This document shows positions 11,315 through 23,408 of a stretch of 64,000 nt of DNA, piece by piece. The position numbers and the translations under genes were made by a program. The DNA comes from Paracentrotus lividus. Lineage: Eukaryota > Echinodermata > Echinoidea > Camarodonta > Echinidae. The notes below the pieces were generated by a model that was not told where the DNA came from, made no database searches, and worked only from the letters and a program-made list of their open reading frames with translations. Location of the stretch: assembly GCA_940671915.1 (NCBI GenBank), contig CALNVZ010003426.1, forward strand, positions 39,981,217 to 40,045,216, written 5' to 3'. Within the stretch, counting starts at the first letter, position 1, and the number at the start of each line of letters is the position of its first letter.

Positions 11315-14300
11315 TCAGGTCAGGTCAGGAGGCTTGCTAGCCAGGAGGTTAGCAAGTCCCTGCTACTGGTAACCTGTAAGCCAGTACTACCTGTTTCAGG
11401 GTCGGGTCGACGGCGACTAAACCGTCTCCCCCACCATCTCCTTCTTGGAGTTTGGTGTGGAGGGTGGCTGGACACCCTGATGAAATGAAAAACAAGATTC
11501 ATCTCCAAGGGCGCTGGCTCAGGAGAGCCAATTGCGGCCATCCAGCAAAACCAAACCAGGGTAGATGGAACTCGTTAGCCTTGGCAGGCCATCCATCTAG
11601 GACAAGGACAGTCTGATGTAAAACCTACGACTCGAGGACCTCGCTGTCACCGTCCAGCTTGCTAGCCATGGCAGATGAACCCCGGGTTTAAAGGGTGGGG
11701 TCAGGACCGCGCACACTGCACTTCACCTTAAAACTCCATTGCGCAGGCTCGAAGGAACATGTCCACGTCTACGACGCCACCAACCTTACCAAGCCCTGTA
11801 GCGACAGGAAAGGGGCGAATTCGGCAGGTGGAAGATGTCACTGGAAGCCGCAGTTCCAATCCTGCATGCAGGCGGTTCAGGATATTGGTCGCCTGATGTT
11901 GACCCGGAGACGACAGCATCATTCGGCAGCACCCTGAACGACCAAGCAGCCTTATCTAGGGACAGCACTGCTTGCTCCACATGAGAGGGGCCTAGAAAAG
12001 GTGGCCTAACCAAAGCTCGTCTCTTATCTCCCAGTTGGCTCGCCGGCGCCAACGGGCATCTTCTCATGCGGTCAAAAAATAACAAAGAAAGGAAGGTACG
12101 CACCACCTGTAAGGGTGCAAAAACACTGAAACTAGCATGCTGGAACATCAGAACCATGCTTGACCGAACTGACAACAACCGACCTGAACGTCGCTCTGCT
12201 TTGGTTGCGCATGAACTATCCAGGCTTGATATCGATATTGCTGCCCTCAGTGAAGTTCGCTTCCAGAAGAAGGCAGCCTACAGGAGCATGGCGCCGGTTA
12301 CACACTGTTTTGTCTGGGAAACCTGCAACAGAGAGATGTCTCGCCGGAGTTGGCTTCATGCTCAGAACCTCCATCGCCTCCAAGCTGGAAAACCTGCCAA
12401 GCGGTCATTCGGACCGCATCATGTCCATGCGCCTACCTCTGAAGAACAAGCAGTATGCAACTCTCTTTAGTGTGTATGCTCCGACTCTACAAGCCGAGCC
12501 TGCAGAAAAAGAGAACTTCTACTCAGAACTCCGCACCCTTTCTCAAAGCATCCCTGCAAACGACAAGCTGTTAATTCTTGGTGACTTCAATGCTAGAGTG
12601 GGCCAAGACGCAGTCGCCTGGGAGGAGTACTTGGCAAACACGGTGTTGGCAATTTGCAACGACAATGGGCGCTTGCTGCTGGAGTTCTGCACAGAGCAAC
12701 AACTTGTCATCACCAACACCATCTTCCAGCAAAAGGACAGTCTCAAGACAACCTGGATGCATCCTCGGTCTAAAACATTGGCACCTCATCGATTATGTTT
12801 TAGTGCGCCAAAGAGACCTCAAAGACATCCTGCACACCAGAGTGATGCCCAGCGCTGAATGTCATATGATCATCGCTTGGTGCGCAGCAAACTCGGGATT
12901 GCACTTCAAACCTAAGCCAAGGAAGGGAGGGCCCCCGAAGAAAAAGTTCAAGCTCAACAAGCTACAGTCAGCTGAAGTGAAAGCTGACTTCCAGGCAGGA
13001 TTACAAGACAAGCTAGGAATCAACAACTGCCTGGAAGATCCCTCTCCCGAAACACTCTGGGAGGAACTGAAAACAACCATCCTGCAGACATCTGAAGAAG
13101 TCCTTGGGTTTACTACTAAAAGAAACAAGGACTGGTTTGACGAAAACAACAAAGAGATTCAGGAATTGCTGGAGAAGAAGAGATCAGCCCACCAGGCCCA
13201 CCTGGCTCACCCGTCCTGTCCCTTGAAGAAAGCTGCCTTTCGTCATATCTGCAAGAACCTTCAGCTCAAGCTTCGAGTGATGCAAAATAAATGGTGGACA
13301 AACCTTGCAGTGAGAACTCAGCAGTGCGCAGATGCTGGTGACTTCCAGAGGCTTCTATGAAGCCCTCAAGGCGGTGTAATGGTCCCACACACCAGGCCCA
13401 GAGTCCCTTGCGTAGTGCGGATGGACAGACACTTCTCAAAGACAAGACATCTATCCTGAGCCGTTGGTCTGAGCACTTCCAGGTGCTCTTCAGTGCTGAT
13501 CGAGTTGTCCAAGACTCTGCGTTCCTCCACATCCCTCAGCTGCCAGTCAAAAGTGGAACTAGACGACCCGCCATCTTTGCAAGAACTTACATAAGCCGAT
13601 AAGAGCAGATGAAGAGTGGCAAGGCAGCAGGAGTTGATGGAATTCCGCCTGAGTTTGGAAAGCTGGAGGCCCAGCGTTGCATAGCAAGCTTCATGAACTC
13701 CTCGTCTGTTGTTGGGAGCAGAGCAAACTGCCAAGAGACCTTCGCGATGCAGTCATCATTACTTATACAAGAACAGGGGGGAAAAGTCTGACTGCTCAAA
13801 CTACCGGGATCACTCTGCTCTCCATCGCTGGAAAATCTTTGCTCGAGTGCTCCTGAACAGGCTAGTACCTATCATCGCAGAAGAATACCTCGGAAACCAG
13901 TGTGGCTTCAGAGCAAATCGGGGCACCACAGACATGGTTTCGTCCTCAGGCCGCTCCAAGAGAAGTGCGCGGGAACAGAAACAAAGGACTGTATGTAACG
14001 TTTGTCGACCTAAACAAGGCGTTCGACACGGTGAGCAGAAAGGGTCTTGGCAAATCATGGAGCGCCTCGGCTGCCCCCAAAGTTCCTCAGTATGGTCATC
14101 CAACTGCATCAAGACCAGTTGGCCAAGTTAGGTTAAACAGCGACCTCTCAGAACCCTTCCCCATCATCAATGGCGTCAAGCAGGGCTGCGTCCTGGCACC
14201 GATTCTGTTCAGCATCTTCTTCAGCGTAATGCTCAAGCAGGCCATGGAACGGCTTGATGGTGACGACGCTGTCTACATTCGCTATCGCCTCGATGGCAGT

Positions 14301-15356
14301 CTCTTTAACCTTAGGAGACTGCAGGCCAACACAAAGACTCTCGAGCAGCTGTTTCGAGACCTCCTCTTTGCCGATGATGCTGCCCTTGTTGCCCATACAG
14401 AAAGAGCCTTGCAGCGTCTGACATCCTGCTTCGCAGAGCTGCTCAAGCTCTTCGGACTTGAGGTCAGCTTGAAAAAGACTGAGGTCCTCCTCCAGCCTGC
14501 ACCCCGGAAAGGTACCGCGTTCCTCACATCACTATCGGCGATACCGTGCTGAAGACCGTTCACCAGTTCACCTATCTTGGGTGTCACAATTACATCTGAC
14601 GCCAAGATAGACAAGGAAATAGACAACAGACTGGCCAAGTCAAACAGTGCTTTCGGTAGACTGTACAAGAGAGTCTGGAAAAAAAGCACCTCAAGAAATC
14701 GACCAAGATCAGCGTATACAGAGCTGTCGTACTACTCACCACCCTATTGATGGCCTGAATCGTGGGTGACATACCGTCATCACCTGCCGACTTCTTAGAG
14801 CGTTTCCACCAGCGCTTCTCCGCATCATCCTTAATATCCATTGGAGTGACTATGTCACAAATGTTGAAGTCCTTGAACAGGCGGAGATCACCAGTGTCGA
14901 GGCCATGCTACTGAAATCACGCTACGCTGGGCAGGCACGTCTCTAGAATGGACAATCACACGCCTGCCAGATTGTACTATTATGGCGAACTTTCCACTGC
15001 CACCGGCGAACAGAGGGGCACCAAAAAATTACAAGGACTCCCTGAAGAAGTCTCTCGGTGCTGCCTCATCGACATTCGCCAGTGGTCTACTTTGGCTGCT
15101 AACACGCATTACCTGGCCCACACCAATCCACCAGGCTGCCTCCTCCTTCGAGGATTCGCGCGAAGCAATCTGAGGGAGAACGTCGCCGAAGGAACCGTGA
15201 AGGCCTCAGCAGCCATAACCAGATGTGACCTTTGACTGCAGACGCTGTGGCCGCACCTGCCTATACCGTATTGGTCTTGTCAGCCACGAGCGTGCCTGCA
15301 GTCGACGTAGGCAACCCCCTTCGTGATATCTTCGTTCGCGAAGCCAAGCCATGATG
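11315..15356 (+). mobile_element. APE-type non-LTR retrotransposon (LINE), decayed, with TSD
   Basis: A block of about 4.04 kb, visibly richer in GC than the flanks and bounded by the exact duplication ACATACGTCC. In order it holds a roughly 750-bp 5' leader (no frame I recognise), an apurinic endonuclease domain, a linker, a reverse transcriptase domain and a C-terminal cysteine/histidine finger, all on the + strand. The coding frame shifts several times and the 3' end has no long poly-A, finishing GCCAAGCCATGATG. The complete order from leader to 3' end suggests an essentially full-length insertion that has since decayed. The clade cannot be fixed by eye; similar sequences are often annotated as 'craniofacial development protein 2-like'. 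It sits in what would be an intron of the + strand gene. Confidence 0.9.
12066..15330 (+). pseudogene. LINE polyprotein remnant: endonuclease, reverse transcriptase, finger
   Basis: Endonuclease: LACWNIRTMLD near 12130-12160, then ALSEVRF (about 12245-12265), LLILGDFNARVG near 12570-12602, TTWMHPRSK near 12748-12775 and a LIDYVLVRQRD block at about 12787-12820. These match the order of APE-fold motifs, including the GDFN Asp/Asn pair. Reverse transcriptase: GKAAGVDGIPPE at about 13618-13655, NQCGFRANRGTTD near 13890-13935, FVDLNKAFDT near 13999-14030, GVKQGCVLAPILFS near 14172-14215 and the catalytic LLFADDAALV near 14364-14395 (FADD instead of YADD). C-terminal: a CRRCGR..C..RIGL..H...C-type finger at about 15237-15300. 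Frames change near 12290, 12780, 13355, 13560, 13670, 13790, 13990 and 14515, and in-frame stops are present, so no functional protein can be made. Confidence 0.88.
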
Positions 15357-15366
15357 ACATACGTCC
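15357..15366. repeat. Target-site duplication, 3' copy
   Basis: Exact second copy of ACATACGTCC immediately after the LINE's final ATGATG. Confidence 0.8.
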
Positions 15367-18300
15367 ATGGTTAAACATGTCAGCCTATATGTACTGTATT
15401 TGGGACAAGGCCCAGATTCTCAATTTTCTTATAATGCTCATTGTAGGCTACATTTCATTTACAATTGTCAGTCTTTCTTTTGATGACACATTGACAATCC
15501 AAGTATCAATAGACAATCTTGTTATTGTTTCGCAATTGCTCCAAATGGTTTTATTTTGTCACAGCTTCATTTTGAAAGCTGTCAATCAATTATAGTAGGG
15601 TAAATTGTTTTGACACTTTTCGTTCTTGTTTTTTACAGTAGCGAGTCACTCAATTGGAATGTAAGAACAGCAGGGGTTTAGGAGGGTTAATTGCATTGTT
15701 GTCATCACATTGATTGTACATTACTCTATTGTCTTTCTGTGCTCAGAGACAGAAGGTGCTTGATGTAATGTACAATGTAGGGTCAACATCCTTCTGCCTC
15801 TAAAAATGGTTGCTTTTAATAGCAACTGTTGATTGATACCCCTTTTGTTCTGTTTGTAAACAATGAGTCAGAATCAAATTGTTTTGGGGCTGTCTGATCT
15901 GTCAAAACACAGTTTATTGTGAGTTTAAAATAAGAAGGAAAAAACAAGAAGGAGAAGAAAAAAAAGAGGAAAATAAAATAAAGACTTTAATTCTTATTTG
16001 TAACTAGTAGGCCTATACCCCCTTTTCTATGTTTTCTTATCGTTAGAAACATCGTTTTACAGGAAGAAAATGTAGCTGACGCCAGAAAAACTATACATGT
16101 AGGCCTACACTTGTACAATTATTATGATTTCCTTTGATTGTAATCAAAGGACAGCATATTAAACATGGGAATTGTGCTTCAATGTCCAAGGGTGATACCA
16201 ACTGACTAAATGCTATTCATTTGACATACGTTGTTCAGACACATTATAGGCCTATTTGTGTTCTTGTATATTATCCTTTTTAGAAACTTTCAAGTCAGCT
16301 ACCTGGTGATGATGGTTTCCTTGTTTTTGATGGGGGTAGTGGTATAAACCACTCTAGTCTGTGGTATACCTGTACATGTACATGTAGTCACTGAATCGGA
16401 ATGTTGACCAGTGGTCAGTCGGAGTAGAATGGAATGAATTACTAAAGTAAGACTAGTTTTAAAATTCCAAGGGTATGGCATCACCAATTAAACCATGTAC
16501 AGTATCTTAAACAGTGAGAAATAAGTTAGATTTTTTTTGCAGAGACACAATATAATATTTAATATTTCATTTTTAATTTATGAATAAAGAGTTTCTTTGT
16601 ACAACTGGCAGCATACTGAGCAGTTACAATGTAAATGTACAACAGGTGTACAAAGCACCTGAAACACCCACATCAAATATTGAAATAAATTGGTAAACAT
16701 TTCAAAGAAATACACCTACATGGCTATTTTTTGGATTTCCCCCGGCCCTGTCTTGTAGATAGAGTGCAAATCATTGTTTACTTTGGGGGAAACATATTTC
16801 AGATCTTGTTTTAATTAATACATAGTTGCTCTGTGCTTCCGTTTTCACATATGATTTTTTTTGGCTCATTAGGCAGTCATTATTTATATAACTCTTGAGC
16901 ATAATGTGGAACAAATCACTTCCTACTTTTCAATTCACTATTTGCTATACAGATTACGCTTATTCAATAGATCAAAGAATGAGTTCAAAAGTCAAGAGAC
17001 AAACAAATGTTTATTTTTATTATCCATGTTATTCACAACCAAAATTTTCATTTAATATTAGCCACTGTTATCAGACAAAGCATGACCGGATTCTTCCAAA
17101 TTCTGATATAAAAAATGTGGTACTTTATTCTACTGCAACAGTAGGTCTAATTTAGATTGTTGATTTCTTTAGGAATTTTTGATTTTTTTTGTTGTTGGTA
17201 CACCCCTGAAAGAAAATGAGGCAGTCTGTGTTGCCAATTTATAAGAAGAATACAGGTTCAGTGTCCTTTCTACTGCCACAAATCCTCGTACACACATATT
17301 ATCTATAGATTATATGCACGACTAGACATTTGATGACATCAAGGTTTCAGAGAAATTCAATTACATACTCTTTGCAAAATTTGAAGTATTTAAAAAGGAC
17401 AAGATATTCCAAACCTGCACATTTTAGAGCCAAGCTTTGGACAATTTGGACCTATTTGAATTTGATGGAGTTTTATGATTTTAGTTTGTGTTTTCCATGA
17501 TGTTTGGTAAGCATTTTTACTTCATGTACAGAAATTTTGTGTATCCCTCAATAATTAATTATACATTTGTATACTTTTCATATGTTTAATTGTTTGATGA
17601 GATAGATGTGTAATGCTTATTTGTAAACCCCAATCTATCTTGGGCAAAGAGTTATTCTAGATAACAACATTGTACATGTACATGTACTCTTTAAATGCTT
17701 CAATTGACAAATTTGAAAAGTTGATAATAATAATGATAACATTTATAATAGTGCTATTGGTACATTTGCAAATAGGTTATTTAAAAAATCATGATCTGTT
17801 GAATATATAGAATTGAAGTCATCATGTACATGTATATATCACAAAGTTCTAGCATCATAATACATTTTAATACTGGTACGAATTATCAGAATTCCATTCA
17901 TATACTGTCTGCTAATTAAGAAAGGCATTCACTTTTTTTCAATTTATTTTATTTCAGAGTTGATGCTTAATAGATCTTAAACTGGATGACAATTTAAAAC
18001 TTGACAGTGAACACATTACACGTAAAGTATACAATGTTGATCTGTCCGGGATATTGCTTTTTCATTACGGATTGAATAATCTCACATGGTTCATTTCATT
18101 CTATGCAATTTGAACAAATTCTTGGATTTTTCATGGATCGTTAGCGCTCTGCGGAAATCATGAAGGCTTCTTGTATTGCACATTGTGGCTTACCAAGAAA
18201 CCGTAATGTATTTCACACATTATGAAATGCTATTCCTTTTTGATTTTCTTGGATTGTCGTGGATGTTATTTGATCGTTTTCATATTCTCAAGTCTTCTTG

Positions 18301-19976
18301 AAGTCTCTTCTCAGGAGCTTTGTATCCCAATGCATTTGAAAGTATGGAGTGGATTGCAAAGAAGAATTTTCTCAAATTCACACAGAGTGAACGCAAATAT
18401 CTCTGAGCATACAGTACTATATATTTGGGATTTAGGAAAGATTACTTTTGGAGTCAAAGGGACAAATGCATTTATGCATGGGATTGATATTTTCCTTTTG
18501 CCCCCCCCCTTGATAGGTAAAAATGTATTAGTTATTTACATATACATATTTTCTTGACCCTACTATTCAGCTTGCCCCTGCATCTCCTATATGGAAATTT
18601 GAAAATCAGTAAACCATCACTGTTTGTTACACTGAAGCGAATAAGTATTAAAAAAAAAAAAAAAAGAAAAAGAATCAGGGCATCGCGCAATTTATGCTCA
18701 CATGTGAACGAGGCCTTGCCCAGACCTCAGGCCATTGGCTAAAGGCTAAAGAAATATTCACACTTACTGCGTTTGATAATTCCATTTGTGAGGGGCCAAC
18801 GTGACAAAGTTAAAGTAAGGTCTAAGATGTGAGGAGAGTGGCTTGAAGCCCTTTCCAACCTGCTAAAGGGAGGAATCTGAATTCTCATTTTCTCTTGTCT
18901 CGTCCATATTTAATGAAGCGGAGAGAGTGATTCGAACAGGCACTACATGGTATGTGTACTTGAACAACAACTTGTCAGGCCATGAATTTGCCTCATGAGA
19001 TCTTAACTCTTTTTGTGCCATGGGCAAAATACAATGTAGGCCCAAGATTGTAAGTATTGTGCATAGTGACGAAATTAACAAAAAACAAAACAAAAACAAA
19101 AACAACAAGGTGAATTGCAATTAACCCCTAAAACTCTTGAAAAAGCCCTCAGAGATGAAAGAAGTAAAAGAAAGGGAAAAAAAAAAAAAAATTATCTTCA
19201 ATGTTCAGCCTTTAGGTCCTACATTTTATTTGGGCCTATACTCTGGTTGAACAATGTATTTTTAATGAACAATACAAACATGTATTGAAATCCCATACCT
19301 ATTCTTGTACCTCATAAGTTTTCCTAGGACAACTACCCCCTTAACAATTACCCCCCCCCCCCCCCCCCGACAACTTCCCCCGCCTAAAATATACCACCTA
19401 TTACTTTACAACTAACCCTTACCCAATTTCTGGGAGGGTCCTGGAGGTAGTTGTCCAGATCTTCTTTACACTCGGCAACATCCTTGTAGAAAGTCACCAT
19501 GCAACTTTACCAACTAATCTCAACATTCATTTTGAATATTTTGTTCATTTGTTTTTAATACCAAGGAGGTACATCTCCATTTCAATACTGAATGCACATT
19601 ATCTCTAAATTCTCATATTGATTTTTGCTTCTCACTCTAAACTTGAAGATGGCTGAATTGGGATAAAAACAATGGGAAAATATATCAAGTTTTGGACTTT
19701 TGTGAGGGTTATGGTTAAACAGCCATTTTATATGATACACTTAAAAATAATAAGTTTAATTCCATCAGATTCGCTTGAATTAATGGTAGCAAATTAGAGA
19801 GGTTAACAATCTACTCTCAAAAAGCAATTGTTGAAGAGGAATCCAGGTATGGACATAAAAGCTCTGATTAAGTTAAACACTTAACCCTCCTTAAATCATA
19901 AATCAATAGAAAACCTTTAGAGAGAAGAGAAACATCAAGGAACCATCTTAATGCTAAATTGGAGCGGAGATCAACT
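15367..19976. other. Intron-like stretch without a gene
   Basis: AT-rich DNA with frequent TACATGTA motifs, an A/G-rich tract near 15925-15985 and scattered poly-A or poly-T. The block at 18220-18560 keeps a frame open for about 110 codons, but its residues are mostly hydrophobic and aromatic and no splice pattern supports it. A C18 run lies at 19351-19368. Confidence 0.5.
19351..19368. repeat. Poly-C run of 18 bases
   Basis: Uninterrupted C run in an otherwise AT-rich intron-like region. Confidence 0.95.
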
Positions 19977-20258
19977 TAATTAATCCGGAGCGGGGAGAAT
20001 CACTAGCGACCACGGGTGCCTAAAGAAACGAAAGAGGCTGTTACCAGGAAAAATGAATTTTGCCGCATTCGTCAGTCACCGTCGCACATCGGCGATGACT
20101 CACCGCTTAGTCATCCGTTCGACAACCTGCTCTCGAAATTGCTCTTTGCGTGCGGATGGAATTTCCATAGCAACTGCCGGGTGATGGTGTTTGCTTCTCA
20201 AAGTGCATCACATTCATTCCGAGGGATGCACTTCTCCGAGGGCCCAGTGTAAGGTGTA
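19977..20258. promoter_or_regulatory. GC-rich island with RFX-like X-box
   Basis: About 280 bases stand out from AT-rich surroundings by higher GC and several CpGs. At 20161-20174 ATTTCCATAGCAAC fits the RFX X-box pattern (RYYNYY, short spacer, RRNRAC). The block starts with TTAATTAATCCGGAGCG, whose core recurs near 62440. No coding reading convinces: the 78-codon frame has no splice signals or domain. An intronic enhancer or alternative promoter is the simplest guess. Confidence 0.3.
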
Positions 20259-21898
20259 GAAAGTTTCAGGGGCATGTTTGTCGTTTCAATAGAGAGTGGC
20301 ATTTAGACCATCTTCTGATTGGTTTTAGAATAAAATATGGATGAAATTGTCATTAATACATTGTATGCAACCACTTTGTACAATATTTATACACCCAGCA
20401 AGAACTAAGATTTTTTTTTGTTTTTTATACATGGAAGGCCCCAAACATATGGTACTTTAACAATGTCACTTTGGGACATAAATTTGTCTGTTGAGGCAAT
20501 ATAGAATTATTAGATTGAATTTTCATAGTGGCACCATCAATGCTACATGAAGCTGCAGAGGTACATATTCTGATTGAAAAAAAAAAACAACAACCCCAAA
20601 ACCCCAAAATTATCGTAAATTTGGATTACAGTAGATATTTTTATGTGAATTATCAATAAATGATACAAGGAAATGCATGTGTTTAAACATAAAAAGAAAT
20701 TGTTCAGTTTGTCAGCATCTATGCTCTTTTTACAAATGTATCCTTTCCATGCTCATCTCATTTCTCTTAATATGTAATGATGATTAGTTTCCTTCTTGAA
20801 TGCAAACTTTGATGTGTAATTAATAATAATAATAATGATAAAATTTATAAGTACTTTACACAAAAATTTTCAAAGTGCTATTACATACATAAATTGTCAC
20901 TCAATCACGTTACTTCTCTCACATTTACATGTATCTGTAAGTGTTCATTACTGTGATTGATATAAAAATATTTCACTCCTTCATGTATCATTCCTAATTC
21001 ATTCCTCCAAAATTCATAAATTATGCTCATTGTGACTGGCAATATCTAATAACTCATCTGTCATCGGAATATGACTTTTAAATTGCCCTCATGGGATTCT
21101 CGTTCACACAACCCTTTATCTCTTTATTGCAATTTGATAGCAAATGGACGTGATTTGAAAACAAAGAAGGGGAGGGGGTAAAAATTGTCATTGGCGCGCT
21201 GGATTGGGGTTGGCGCTGATGTTGTTTTCACCTGCAAGAGCCTCCCTGTGTGATGTTCCAACCTGGGGCGTGAAGTCAAGGGTGACGACTTGTTGGGACT
21301 TGCACTTCAGAGTGCCAAGTGTGCATGTATACATAATTGAATGATCAATAATCATGTCTGTTGACAGATGTAATGTCATGTAATAATGTAGGGTTCACAT
21401 ACATGTAGACACATTACATGTAGCCTACATATTATGTCACTCAAATTACTTGGGAGGTTATCAAAATAGTTTCTAGATCTACCTGTACATTTATTTATTC
21501 ATTTTCATATATGTACATCATAATGTTTGATCAGAATATCTTTTGAGCCAGAAATATATGAATTTTTAATTATTTGTGTCAAAATAGCCTCTACCCATAC
21601 ATTTCATTTTCTTATATGCACATCACAATCTTGGATCAAAATGTCTAGGCCTGTTTTTTTAGCCAGAAATATGTGAATAAAATAATTTTAGACTCCCATA
21701 AAATAAAGATATTTGTCTTTTGAGCCAGACAAACATGAATGTTTAATTAACTGTGTCCTCAAAGGAGGATTTTTAATGCAAATATTTTCTTTATTTGATG
21801 CAGTTGTACGTTTGAATCGGAGAGAGGGAGGTAGAAATTGTTATAGAGATATAGTGATAGAGAGAGATGGAGATAACGATAGAAATGGAGAAAGAGAT

Positions 21899-21953
<55 letters not shown>

Positions 21954-23408
21954 GATGGAGAGAGACGGAGAGAGGAAGACTCCTTCACAGTAGGCCTATG
22001 GATGGACTGGTGCACATCCACAATATTATTGATTTTATTACATTAATGCACTTGGTAAGAGCATATTTAGTGGGTAATGCAATTTCCCTCGTGTATTTCA
22101 GCCCTAAATTGATCTGGATGAATTTTAGACTCCCATAAATTGAATTTTGAGGTAGTCGCCCTCTTTCAACTCTGTACACTCTGCCATGCTCACCCCATGT
22201 ACATGTACATTGTACCGGTATTGAAAAATTAATATCTGAATTTTTATATGCAAGAACAGCCCAATTATAAAGTCCATGGCATGTAATATTTAATTTATAA
22301 TCAAGAAGAATTTCTCCAAGAATGTGATTTTTCACTGTGGCAGCCAGGCAGTGCATTAAATGTTTATTTGTTATTATTTGGGGTTCATTTTGTTTTGAAT
22401 TCTCTATCACATTATAAAGTAAACAATAAATATAATTGATAATACTAATAAATTGTAATGATAATGATGATAATAGTGATAATAACAATAACTCTTTTAA
22501 TTTTAGGCCAATACATTTTTATCTTCTATTTCTTCTTTTCAGACTACATTTTCATCTTCCCCATTTTCTTGAGAAGGTCTACATTTTGTTCACTTATTTC
22601 TGCTCTCTCATTCTCTCTCGAGTTGTTAGTCCCATTGCATGTTGAGCATACATACAGTAGATGACTCATAGGTCTTCCACATCAATCCCGTACTCACATA
22701 CAAATGATCTACAGGATTTTATTTACCAATATTACCAAGCTACCGCAATACCAATCAGAAAGCAATTCTCGAGATGTTGAACCTGGTGGCTTTGTCATTC
22801 CAAATCTCGTGACTTGAAACAAAGCATAGATCTCTAAATTAATTTTCCATATCTAGATTCAAAGCCACAGACAATATATGTAACATGTGAGCTGAGAGCC
22901 AGAGGGCTTTATGAAATATGTTACACCCTTTTGGCGCTGAAGAGACTTAAAATGCATGGAAACCTTTCAAGAACTACATGTATATGAATTGATTTGATTC
23001 ATATTATCAATGCTTTCACATGTAAATCCTTTACCGCTTTTTTCTATGTTTTTTTTGTTGTTGTTGAGATATAAATGTTTGCTAGAATTGTTTAGTCTGG
23101 TGTTTACTTTGAGGGTTGTACATCTGGTCCAGATATATACATGTTTTAATACAATCATGTATAGTTAATTCAATGCTGTATGACCATCATAATGCATATA
23201 AAGATCAGATTTTAAAATGTATAAAAGAAATTTCTAAAAAATTGATGAGTGATCCATATTCATGCACATTTCATGGCATAAAATGTATATGGACCCATGG
23301 TTCTTGACCATAAAAAATTTATGTACATGTTTGTAGTGCAAAATACCTGTGAGAATATTCACCAATACTAATGTTATGATTCTCCTTTGTGTCTCCCTAT
23401 CATTACAG
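20259..23408. other. Intron-like stretch without a gene
   Basis: AT-rich DNA with AAT/GATA runs (20820-20845, 22455-22490), a GA microsatellite at 21879-21972 and TACATGTA motifs. No supported exon. The last bases, CATTACAG, form the acceptor of the large exon at 23409. Confidence 0.5.
21879..21972. repeat. GA microsatellite
   Basis: Long GAGA tract with GATA interruptions near 21895-21915; open frames across it are artefacts. Confidence 0.95.

Noticed and set aside
13366..14841. Minus-strand frames of 82-135 codons inside the LINE
   Set aside because: Antisense shadows of the reverse transcriptase region; the + strand carries the recognisable FADD and GVKQGC motifs.
18222..18557. 111-codon hydrophobic frame on the + strand
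   Set aside because: AT-rich, biased to Phe, Ile, Leu and Ser, with no splice context or family resemblance.
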